The translations under genes were made by a program, and so were the position numbers. A model generated the notes under the pieces. That model searched no databases and had not been told where the DNA came from. It saw only the letters and a program-made list of their open reading frames with translations. A DNA stretch of 64,000 bases from Nageia nagi. Lineage: Eukaryota > Pinophyta. Shown one piece after another: positions 1 to 9,090 of this stretch. The stretch is from the NCBI GenBank assembly GCA_050084985.1, contig JBITNC010000001.1, positions 210,056,001 to 210,120,000 on the forward strand, read 5' to 3'. The stretch's first letter is position 1. Every line of letters begins with the position of its first letter.

Positions 1-1344
1 AGCTATTTGCTCCTAATGCAAACTTAAGATTCAATCCTAACATGCAATGATAAGATAAGTCTTCTAACATCATTTTAAACCCAATAGTTTATTGAACCTA
101 TCCAAGTTTATCCATAAGTAAAAATGTACAAATTATTCTTTTATCTCAAGGTGTTTTAGGTTTGTCCATCTACCAATATCACTATGTAAATCATGTGAAT
201 TAGCTCTTAATTTTATGATTGCAAGTTTATTTTTTAAGATTAGTATATATGGTTAGGTGGGGAGTTCAAAATTTGGATTAATGATATTTTTCTAGTAAGC
301 TGGTTTTCTTTTATCTTTGATGTTATCATCATTCTAAATTTTTTGATTTACTTTATTTGTTATTTAAAATTTTAATTTATCACTATTAGAAGGGGTTATG
401 TTATTGTGTATGTACCAAAAATCAAACCATTTATTAAAGTCTTTTAGCCAACCTCTTTTAAGACATTGATGAATTGGACAAGTTTGTTGGGTAGCTATAA
501 ACAACCTATGGGTATCTAACTTTGGTAATTTATAATTGTACAATATATATAATTTTAAAGCTTCATTTTCAATAAGGAGTAAACTAGCTTGCATGAGAAT
601 AGGGTAAGGCATGTACTTTTTAATTTTATAGTTATAAAGGATAAATTATTTTGGAATTTGTTCAATTTTATTCCATGTTTGTCTAGATATATTTTCAACT
701 TATACAAGGCAAGAGAAAAGAGTTTTCTTTTTATCCCAATTCCAAAGTTCTACATTTTTACATTTATTTTCCTACCCATAAAAAGTTTTCTAGCCAACAA
801 AGATTCTTTTTTCAACTTTTAAAATCCAATTTAGTTTACGATTAATGTTTAATACTCAAATATTTGTAAGTTTGAACCATCTCTAAGCATTAGTTATTAA
901 AGATGATCATAGGGTGATCCATTTTTTTAGATTTAATGATCATAATTTTGGTTTTTATCTATATTAACTATTAAACTGTAAATATTACAAAATATTTGAA
1001 GGATATTTAATTACTTTACAAGATCATCATAATGTCTAGCTTGCAAGACAATATCATCTACATAAAGAAGAAGAACAAAAAAATTACGAAACTTGGTACT
1101 TATATACCTACACACTTTAAAAATAGTTTTCTAGTTGATCTATATAAGTACCAAACATAGTTAAATAAAGAGTAAGCTTATTTAATTATAATATTGTAAC
1201 TAATTTCTTCATACATCTTTATTTCTATTAAATTAAATTTTTTTATTTATATTAACTATTAAACTATAAATATTACAAAATATTTTAAGGATATTTAATT
1301 ACTTTACAAGATCATCATAATGTCTAGCTTGCAAGATAATATCA
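1..1344 (-). pseudogene. Decayed Copia-type pol remnant (RT/RNase H)
   Basis: No open frame of useful length. Read on the - strand, 1050-1064 encodes YVDDI within a hydrophobic stretch (about 1035-1095), the usual form of the Copia reverse transcriptase active site. Further left, around 100-210, a stretch resembling the KHLEI part of Copia RNase H lies in the same orientation, as expected for a - strand pol. Many stops and frame changes. This is the oldest layer here; PMD-TE1 inserted into it. The assignment rests on short motifs, so it is tentative. Confidence 0.4.
961..1209. repeat. Direct duplication, copy A (uninterrupted)
   Basis: Nearly the same sequence occurs again at about 1245-1349 and continues at 9397-9551, where copy B is split by PMD-TE1. 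Copy A therefore shows the uninterrupted target: at 1055-1062 the TCTAC target sequence occurs once and runs straight into the sequence found at 9402 onward. Confidence 0.8.
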
Positions 1345-1349
1345 TCTAC
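1345..1349. repeat. Target site duplication of PMD-TE1, left
   Basis: TCTAC directly before the TG of the left LTR. It matches TCTAC at 9397-9401 directly after the right end. Confidence 0.9.
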
Positions 1350-2182
1350 TGTTTACAAATAAAATTGAATTTGCAAATAAACAAACAGAGAAATATCTAC
1401 AAACTCAATATTATCTGTATACTAGCTACGGATAGCGATTTATTCTAGATATCAATAAACAACATAACCAATTCAGCAGTGTACTTGTACCAACCAAGAA
1501 TGTGATTCATGTACTTACCTCACGGAACGTACCTGACAATGAAAGATGTAGATGTTGGCGATGTAGTGATGATAAGCTACCTTTTCCACAACGCCGTGAC
1601 CTACAAGGATGCGAAAAGAGGACCGCGGGCGGTCTGTTTCAGTAATATTAGAGCATCGGCGGTGTTCTTCCATTCATAAAGGAGCACCGGTGGCCCTAAC
1701 TTGGTAGCTTTAACCTCTCTATTAGGTCCAGATCTTCAGTATAGATATCTCAGATTGCAGTGTAATATCAGAATTGATCGCATATGTTAGGAGAGCTCGC
1801 GTAAGGAAGCACACAAACCACAGCCTTATAGGCGGTACCAAGAGATACCTTAAGGGGTAGCCACTTACAAGACCATACGCGGGATCATGTGTATCCTTGT
1901 TATTGTGGACTTACTATTAGATCCCTTATTTATATAGATAATAGATAATACCGCCCATAGGTCGGCATGCATCCACATAAATAAGGTTAATTCACAAAAT
2001 TTAAGATAAACACATCAATAAGCAAGATAATTCATGCAATACTCAAGATAAACCATGCAATATTCATATCCAAGCCAAACATTGACATTATCACTTTAAT
2101 CCATTCAAGACATATAGTTAGGCTAAGCATATTTCATTAATTTATTGATTTAAAAGCATAAAATCATTTTTATGTGTTAACA
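1350..2182 (-). repeat. 3' LTR of PMD-TE1
   Basis: 833 bp, TG...CA on the + strand (TGTTTACAAAT to GTGTTAACA). Same length as the LTR at 8257-9089, with about 17 differences. Several differences are CG in the other copy and TG or CA here, as expected from decay of methylated cytosines. It contains the GC-rich inverted motif at 1620-1635. Confidence 0.93.
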
Positions 2183-2196
2183 GATGCCCCACTTTG
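2183..2196 (-). other. Polypurine tract of PMD-TE1
   Basis: Read on the - strand this is AAAGTGGGGCATC directly before the LTR, the expected place and make-up of the plus-strand primer. The same sequence follows the LTR of PMD-TE2 at 57263. Confidence 0.75.
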
Positions 2197-2419
2197 GATG
2201 TAAAATCGAAAGAAACCTGAGGTGAGTTGAGATTTTGCATTCAAAGTAAAAACACAACATCATAGCAAACAATTTTGATAAGCAATGATAAACACTAACC
2301 ATTCCAAACTTAAACAACATCATGATAAAGCTTATAGGTTAAGAAAACTCCCTTTTGATATTTACCTTGGGCATGCTTGCCCCTTGCGTTTTGCTGTAGA
2401 AGATGATAGCCTGATATGT

Positions 2420-3030
2420 CTGATAATCTTACCGTAATGTTGATGACCCAAGATAACAAACTTGACAACACACATGACAATGACAAGACAGACGACTTGA
2501 CCACACATGTCGATCGGACAACATCTTGACAAGACCACATCACAAGACAAAACATGACAACACACATGACCAACTCACAAGACATGATAACACACATGAC
2601 CAACTCACAAGACAAGACATGACAACACACATAACAACACATGATAACCATAACCACACATAGGAGAGAGCTAAGTTCCACACAACTCTTCGCACCGAGT
2701 TGCATAAGAACCGAACTCCATAAAATAATGATAAGCTGATATGTGAGAGCTAAGTTCCATACAACTCTTCGCACCGAGTTGCATAAGAACCAAACTCCGC
2801 AGAACAATGATAAGCTGATGTATGAGAGCTAAGTTCTACACAACTGAGCCCTCGCATCAAGAGGTGTACTCCAGTTACGTAAGAACCGAACTTCGTAGAA
2901 TCATGATAAGCTGATGTATGAGAGCTAAGTTCCATACAACTGAGCCTTCGCACCAAGAGGTGTACTCCAGTTGCATGAGAACCGAACTCTGTAGAACAAT
3001 GATAAACTGATGAAGCTGATACTCCACCAA
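2420..3030. repeat. Imperfect tandem repeats, part 1
   Basis: First a run of short units built on ACATGACAACACACATGACC (about 2500-2650). Then three units of roughly 75-95 bp built on GAGAGCTAAGTTCCATACAA with a GCATAAGAACCGAACTC core (2685-3020). Reading frames through this stretch are by-products of the repeats, not genes. Confidence 0.8.
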
Positions 3031-3039
3031 GAAGCATGA

Positions 3040-3760
3040 TAAGCTGACTATGGGAGCTAGACTCCACTCATAGCCACATGATAAGCACCTGATAAGCTGA
3101 CTATGGGAGCTGGACTCCACTCATAGCCACATGATAAGCACCTGATAAGCTGACTATGGGAGCTGGACTCCACTCATAGCCACATGATAAGCACATGATA
3201 AGCTGACTATGGGAGCTGGACTCCACTCATAGCCACATGATAAGCACATGATAAGCTGACTATGGGAGCTAGACTCCACTCATAGCCACATGATAAGCAC
3301 ATGATAAGCTGACTATGGGAGCTGGACTCCACTCATAGCCACATGATAAGCACCTGATAAGATGACTATGGGAGCTGGACTCCACTCATAGCCACATGAT
3401 AAGCACATGATAAGCTGACTATGGGAGCTGGACTCCACTCATAGCCACATGATAAGCTGACTATGGGAGCTGGACTCCACTCATAGCCACATGATAAGCA
3501 CTTGATAAGCTGACTATGGGAGCTAGACTCCACTCATAAGCATTATAATCTGATCATGGGAGCTGGACTCCACTCATAAGCATGATAATCTGATCATGGG
3601 AGCTGGACTCCACTCAAAAGCATGATAATCTAACCACTGGAGCTGGACTCCACTCATAAGCATGATAATCTGACCACGGGAGCTGGACTCCACTCAAAAG
3701 CATGATAATCTGATCATGGGAGCTGGACTCCACTCACAATCATGATAATCTGATCACTCA
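3040..3760. repeat. Tandem repeats, 53-bp unit then about 43-bp unit
   Basis: About nine copies of a 53-bp unit with the core CTGACTATGGGAGCTGGACT (starts at 3044, 3097, 3150, 3203 and so on) run to about 3530. Shorter units with GGGAGCTGGACTCCACTC and GCATGATAATCTGA follow to about 3760. The array lies between the purine tract and the PMD promoter. PMD-TE2 has a different short-period array in the same place (57690-57870). Confidence 0.9.
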
Positions 3761-3957
3761 AGTCTACAAACATAAAAACTCAAAGCAATATTCTCCTGGA
3801 TATATCATTGATCAAACACTTACACACATGATACTTGGATAAGCTGATAATTCAGATCTGCAAACATGAAACTCAAGGTAATATTCTCCTGGATATAATG
3901 TTGATCAAACATCTATGATGCACTCATAATACTCAATAAACTGACTTTCTAGATAAA

Positions 3958-4030
3958 GGACCGCAGGCGGTCCTTTCTTACTGACTCAGAACACCGACGA
4001 TCTTTTTACTAAGGCTGCGGGTGGTCCTTT
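3958..4030. promoter_or_regulatory. GC-rich inverted motif cluster upstream of the PMD promoter
   Basis: GGACCGCAGGCGGTCC at 3958-3973, then ACACCGACGATC near 3992 and GCTGCGGGTGGTCC near 4014, spaced about 20-30 bp. The same motif recurs in both LTRs (1620, 8527), in PMD intron 1 (4622-4700) and downstream of the PMD gene (6823). It stands out in AT-rich surroundings. Function unknown. Confidence 0.5.
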
Positions 4031-4169
4031 TCTTAAGGATTCATCGAAAACCATGAAAATCACGTCCCTGCGAATCACCTTTGGATTCCAAATTGATGTC
4101 TAATTGCTGATCTACGTGCACCAAACGCTCAAATCAAAATTATTCTTGAAGTGTGTGCCCTAACCTTTC

Positions 4170-4178
4170 TATAAAAAG
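4170..4178 (+). promoter_or_regulatory. TATA box of the antisense PMD gene
   Basis: TATAAAAAG, 153 bp before the first coding ATG, followed by a leader without long open frames. PMD-TE2 has TATAAATAG at 58842, 142 bp before its equivalent ATG, which supports a real promoter carried by the element. Confidence 0.7.
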
Positions 4179-4322
4179 GGCCCCACCCTTCCTCATTTAT
4201 TCACCCTGTCATTTTCATAGCTGAGAGCATCCCAGAGCTCAAGAGACTAATTCAGAGAGGTTTAGCTGGTGCTTTTGTCACTATTGCTAGATAATTCTTC
4301 CTGTATTACTGTGCTACCCACT

Positions 4323-4394
4323 ATGGCCCTACCGATCACACGTCGAGAGGGACACAGAGCTGCCTTGGTGGCTGATTCTCCTGCTGGTCATCAG
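4323..4394 (+). CDS. PMD gene exon 1 (PMD-TE1)
   Basis: Encodes MALPITRREGHRAALVADSP plus four residues ending in Gln, then GT at 4395, phase 0. The second element has an exon of exactly the same length (58984-59055) with MAxxIT...GHQ conserved and a GTACT donor. It is too short to be found as an open frame by length alone. Confidence 0.75.
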
Positions 4395-4776
4395 GTACAC
4401 TACCTCTTCTACCTTTTTCATGCTATGTTTTTGTTTCTCTTCAAGTTTTAGCTGCTTATACACCAGTTTCCTGGACTGCCCCTAGGGTTTTACTGTTGCA
4501 TACCCTAGTTCTGTGTTTTTCTCTTTTTAGTCTTCTTTTCGAACTTCCAGTGCCATGGCTACCTTATGCTCACCCGTATGAACCTGCATCCTGAATTTTA
4601 TTACCCTCTTTCATAGAAATAGGATCGTTGGCGGTCCTTTCTACCCTAGTTTGGACTGTGGGCGGTCCTTCTCACCTGTAGTAGACCGTGGGCGGTCCTC
4701 GTTTCTTGTACTATTTTTTGCTACTTGCATTTCACATCTTGATACTGACTTGCCTTTCATCCTTCTTTTCTTGCAG
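4395..4776 (+). other. PMD gene intron 1 with GC-rich motifs
   Basis: GTACAC to TTCTTGCAG, 382 bp, pyrimidine-rich towards the 3' end. It contains three copies of the GGCGGTCCTT motif (near 4630, 4670 and 4690). An intron can stay in a retroelement only if it is antisense to the RNA that is reverse transcribed, which is the case here. Confidence 0.7.
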
Positions 4777-6201
4777 AGCCGTGCATACCTTATGCATCCA
4801 TCCGGTAAGAGTGCCTCCTTCACCACTGCTCAACAGTGGCCCCAAACTGACGCAGCCCGGAGTATTCTAGAGGATATTTCATTCAGCCACCTTGCATTTG
4901 CTGAATATGTGTTTCATGACCGCAACATGCTTACAGCATTGATGGAGAGGTGGGATCCAAATTCTAACACCTTTCACCTTCCCACCGGTGAGATTACAGT
5001 GACCTTAGAGGATATTTACAGGATCACTAGACTTCCTATCAGGGGGAAACTAGTGAAGATGATTCCTGTTCTGAGCTTGGAACAAGCAGAGGTATGGGCT
5101 ACATGGTTGACGGGATCAGACGAAGTGAATCACAGGAAGAGGGGTGTATCACTAGTGAGACATGTGCCAGAGGATCCTCCAGCATGGGGTGACCTACGGA
5201 TGAGGCTCCTCATTGCCTGCCTTCTAGATGCTATTGTCTATCCAGATAAGAGCAGTGAGACCTTTCCAATGGGTATGATTCCTATCATTCAGGACATGGT
5301 TATACACAAGCAGCGATATGCATGGTGCCTCGCAATACTGTCACAACTTTATCATGATCTTCACGGCTTTGCAGAGGTGGAGAGAAAGGGAGACAGGTGG
5401 CTCACTCTATGATCCTGCAGGTGTGGGCTTATGAACACATCTCTATTTCTAGACCGACTATACTGTCCCTAGACCAGCCGGATGATGCCCCCACCTGGCA
5501 GTGGTGGGCGATGATCGAGGTACCAAACTTCCCTAGCATAGACCTAAAGGGATGGCATGTGCGACTTGACTTACTACAGGAGGTGCAGATCTACTGGCGT
5601 CCTTATCGGGGAGGTGTACCAGAGTGGGAGGAAGACCTAAAGGAGATGACATGGGTGAGACACCCTACCTACCTACAGGCACGTAGGGCTTTAGTGGAGC
5701 CGTACAGGCCAGAGCAGGTACTCCGTCAGTTCGGCCTCCAGCAGGGTATACTGGATGACTGCAGGATAGTGGTGCGCTACTACCGTAGTAGGCACCTCCC
5801 AGAGGATTATGAGCCAGTACCGGACTGGGACCTAGACTGGGAGTCCCCCAGTGAGGACTTCGACCATGATGTCGATGACGACATAGACGGACCTGATCAT
5901 ACAAAGGACTATCTAGACTGGTGGAGGACACACCGCCCTCACCACATAGGCATTCACGATACTGACATAGGTGATGATGCATGGGAGGACGAGGACCCTA
6001 GAGACACAGAGACCAGGTGGGACACTCCTTTCACCACGGGAGGATGGGGAGGGGAGAGTAGCTCTTCATACGTTCGTGACACATCTCTAGATGCTGGGCA
6101 TGATGATAATGAGGAGACTGATCCGAACCAGGATGAATATGAACCTGAATATAAGACAGAATCAGACTAGGAGGATGAAGACTACGATGAAGATGATGAT
6201 G

Positions 6202-6290
6202 GTAAACTACTTTCTCTTTTACTTTGCTTTGACTTTCTGTTTTTCATAATACGTAAGGAACTAACATGATATGTTAATGCTATGTCACAG
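6202..6290 (+). other. PMD gene intron 2
   Basis: 89 bp, GTAAAC to GTCACAG. It joins the Asp-rich tail (ending in a split codon at 6201) in frame to the coiled-coil exon at 6291. Confidence 0.65.
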
Positions 6291-6586
6291 ATCCTGAGGT
6301 TGAGATAGCTAGGCTACGTAGCCAAATCGACCAGAAGGATGAGGAGATCAGGGAGCTACAGGGCCATCTACGGTTCGGAGGAGGAGATTATGCCGGTATC
6401 TATCAGGACTTACAGGCGGCCAACAAAGAAATCAAGGTCCTCTACAAGCAGCTTCGCCAGGTCGAGAGACAGATCAGCGAGGAGAAGGCCCGCGCAGAGA
6501 AATATAGGGCACGGTGCGGGGGTGGCACCTCTAGCAGGGCTACTAGCTCTAGTGTAGGGGGTGGGGGGTCTAGTAGGAGATTTTGA
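6291..6586 (+). CDS. PMD gene exon 3, coiled coil
   Basis: Encodes about 98 residues starting DPEVEIARLRSQIDQKDEEI, with heptad-like spacing of Leu/Ile and many charged residues, ending in a Gly/Ser/Arg-rich stretch and TGA at 6584-6586. The frame is joined through intron 2. No equivalent coiled coil was found in PMD-TE2. Confidence 0.65.
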
Positions 6587-6822
6587 ATCACTCTATGTAA
6601 TCTCATTCAGTTTGCATTGTAAACAAAAACATTTTGATCATGATATATAAAACATAAACTTTTGGTACCTGATTTGTTCTTTGTTCATGTACTTGTGATG
6701 CGTAAATTTGATGTTCCGTGATCCTTACGAACGAACACCAACGATACGACCTGAAATTCTGACCTTTCATGTTGCGAACGTACTTGGAATCTTTTGCTTT
6801 CCTCTATTTTTTCCCTAAAATA

Positions 6823-6866
6823 GGACCGCCGACGATCTTTTTTCTCCCGAAATACAACGCCGACGC
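6823..6866. promoter_or_regulatory. GC-rich motif pair between the PMD gene and gag
   Basis: GGACCGCCGACGATC at 6823-6837, then AACGCCGACGCTCC about 20 bp later. It lies between the convergent 3' ends of the PMD gene (6586) and gag (6872). Confidence 0.4.
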
Positions 6867-6871
6867 TCCTG

Positions 6872-8165
6872 TTATGACTTCATGAAACCTCCCAATCTCT
6901 TAACCCCAACTGCTAGCTTTTCTCTCTCTCTCTCTTTTTTTTTTATGTATTTCAATCTACCAAATGATACCTTCGGGAGGCCTGGAGCTCCTACCGGGGT
7001 TAGCATCCTCAAGGAAGATCGTATTGATATGCTGTTCTTCTCTTGTATCTTTGACCTTTGCTGACATACATAGAATCCATCTTCTATGAGCTTTTGTATT
7101 CTATCCCTAAGATTTCCACATCCATTTGTAGCATGGCCTTTAGCCTGATGATATTCACAATATCTATCTTCCTTATACCAATGGGGTTTTTCTGCTGTGG
7201 GATCTTCCTCACGCTTTGGTAAAGGTTGTAGTAACCCTTTTTCCACAAGATCTTTTAGGATTTATCTTGGAGGTATGGGAAATCTCACAATATCTCCTTT
7301 CCTTCGTCTCACTTGTATTCTCGGCCATATGGACATCTTTCTCTTTCTTCGGCGAATGTGATCTCTTATCCTTTGCTTTTGCCTTTTCATTATCACCATA
7401 CTTTACAAGCCCTAGCTTCACAAGGACTTTTTCTTTCTCTAACAGTTTATACGTCATATCGGAAAATGGGAGATGTGTATAATCAATAACATATGCTTGT
7501 AAAGGCAATATAACAGCTTCTTTAAAAATGTTATTTACCTCTTTTTCTGTGAACCTAATCTTTACTTGCTGCCATGTCTTCTTAAATCTTACAACAAATT
7601 TATCCAGTTGCTCATCACTGCCCTGTTTAATAGCACATAAATCTGATAGCATAACCTCCTTCTTGATGTTATGCTTATACTGTTCCAGAAACACATCACT
7701 GAATTCCTCAAATGATGTAATGGACCCTTCAGGTAAGCCATAAAACCATTCCTGTGCATCTCCTTCCAAGCTCTGGGGGAAGAATTTAGCCTGCAATCTT
7801 TGATCAGTACCAATTATGAGTTCACATTCATCCTTAAATCCTTGTATATGTCTCCTTGGATCTCCTCCACCATTAAACTTACTGAATTTTGGTTCTTTGT
7901 AATCAGATGGTGGCATATGCTTACGAATGTCACCACATAAAGGACTACCAAATTCGAAAGAATCATTAGGTGGCGTTGATCTTCTTGCCAATCTATCTAT
8001 CTGCCTCTGCATACCTTCCATAGTAGCCTGAAAATTGCTATTGTCACCCTCAGCGCTATTTTGCATTCCTCCGGATCCCTCCGGATCATCATGTCCGATT
8101 TCTACCAATAACTCATCCAAATCTCTTTTTGAAAGGCTTCGTAAGAATAACTTAAGCTGTTCCAT
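6872..8165 (-). pseudogene. gag of PMD-TE1 (Ty3/gypsy-type Gag), one frame change
   Basis: Gag forms the particle that packages element RNA. The ATG at 8165 lies 72 bp after the primer site. Visible parts: an N-terminal leucine-rich stretch, then the retrotransposon Gag core (SDYKEPKFSKFNGGGDPRRH, EGDAQEWFYGLPEGSITSFE, EQYKHNIKKEV), a basic linker, and a zinc-knuckle-like Cx2Hx4Hx4C (CEYHQAKGHATNGC) with RDRIQKLIEDG. The first frame stops at 7209. The knuckle is in the next frame, which opens at about 7246; the shift lies in an AAAA run near 7252-7262 and looks like a one-base insertion. The frame ends at 6872 without a protease. The Gag core resembles those of gypsy B at 43117-43458 and PMD-TE2 at 62889-63101. 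Confidence 0.88.
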
Positions 8166-8236
8166 AACTAAGACACTCACAAAATAGATGTTAACCTTAA
8201 CTAAAACCTTTAGGGTTTTAGTATAATGATGTGTAG

Positions 8237-8254
8237 TTCACGTCGGGTTCACCA
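8237..8254 (-). other. Primer binding site, tRNA-Trp type
   Basis: The + strand reads TTCACGTCGGGTTCACCA, which is the 3' end of plant tRNA-Trp (CCA anticodon) including CCA as I know that tRNA. The - strand, directly after the 5' LTR, is its complement. Two bases separate it from the LTR end at 8257. Confidence 0.75.
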
Positions 8255-8256
8255 AA

Positions 8257-9089
8257 TGTTTACAAATAAAATTGAATTTGCAAATAAACAAACAGAGAAA
8301 TATCTACAAACTCAATATTATCTGTATACTAGCTACGGATAGCGATTTATTCTAGATATCAATAAACAACATAACCAATTCAGCAGTGTACTTGTACCAA
8401 CCAAGACTGTGATTCATGTACTTACCTCACGGAACGTACCTGACAACGAAAGATGTAGATGTTGGCGATGTAGTGATGATAAGCTGCCTTTTCCACAACG
8501 CCGTGACCTGCAAGGATGCGAAAAGAGGACCGCGGGCGGTCCGTTTCAGTAATATTAGAGCACCGGCGGTGTTCTTCCGTTCACAAAGGAGCGCCGACGG
8601 CCCTAACTTGGTAGCTTTAACCTCTCTATTAGGTCCAGATCTTTAGTATAGATATCTCAGATTGCAGTGTAATATCAGAATTGATCGCATATGTCAGGAG
8701 AGCTCGCGTAAGGAAGCACACAAACCATAACCTTGTAGGCGGTACCAAGAGATACCTTAAGGGGTAGCCACTTACAAGACCATACGCGGGATCATGTGTA
8801 TCCTTGTTATTGTGGACTTACTATTAGATCCCTTATTTATATAGATAATAGATAATACCGCCCATAGGTCGGCGTGCATCCACATAAATAAGGTTAATTC
8901 ACAAAATTTAAGATAAACACATCAATAAGCAAGATAATTCATGCAATACTCAAGATAAACCATGCAATATTCATATCCAAGCCAAACATTGACATTATCA
9001 CTTTAATCCATTCAAGACATATAGTTAGGCTAAGCATATTTCATTAATTTATTGATTTAAAAGCATAAAATCATTTTTATGTGTTAACA
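8257..9089 (-). repeat. 5' LTR of PMD-TE1
   Basis: 833 bp, partner of 1350-2182. On the - strand a TATA-like CTATATAAATAAGGG (about 8831-8845) could start element transcription. Carries GGACCGCGGGCGGTCC at about 8527-8542 with two weaker GC motifs near 8559 and 8588. Confidence 0.93.
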
Positions 9090-9090
9090 G

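Larger units (their letters stand above)
4323..6586 (+). pseudogene. Plant mobile domain (PMD, MAIN-like) gene, antisense in PMD-TE1
   Basis: Three-exon gene opposite to gag. Exon 1 is 4323-4394 (24 codons, then a GTACAC donor). Exon 2 starts at 4777 after TTCTTGCAG and carries the PMD fold: WDPNSNTFHLPTGEITVTLE near 4952, and IPIIQDM...RYAW near 5278-5325. The frame moves by -1 at about 5385-5391 and resumes as SMILQVWAYEHI, then PEQVLRQFG and RYYRSRHLPEDY. A long Asp/Glu-rich tail follows. A TAG at 6168-6170 interrupts the tail, but the frame stays open beyond it to a donor at 6202. Exon 3 (6291-6586) is a charged coiled coil with a Gly/Ser-rich end. PMD proteins (Arabidopsis MAIN, MAIL1) act in silencing and genome stability, and PMD genes are known to be carried by transposons. 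As it stands the gene is broken by one frame change and one stop; the second copy at 58984-60795 confirms the reading. Confidence 0.85.

Noticed and set aside
364-822. Open frames of 77 and 82 codons at the left end
   Set aside because: AT-driven composition, no recognisable domain and no conserved start context. Left within the decayed Copia remnant.
2310-3120. Overlapping - strand open frames of 67-165 codons
   Set aside because: They run through short tandem repeats and show repetitive Cys/Val/Met-rich translation. The frame follows the repeat unit.
3040-3760. Regular repeats as a CRISPR array
   Set aside because: Units are contiguous tandem repeats without unique spacers, in plant nuclear DNA inside an LTR element.
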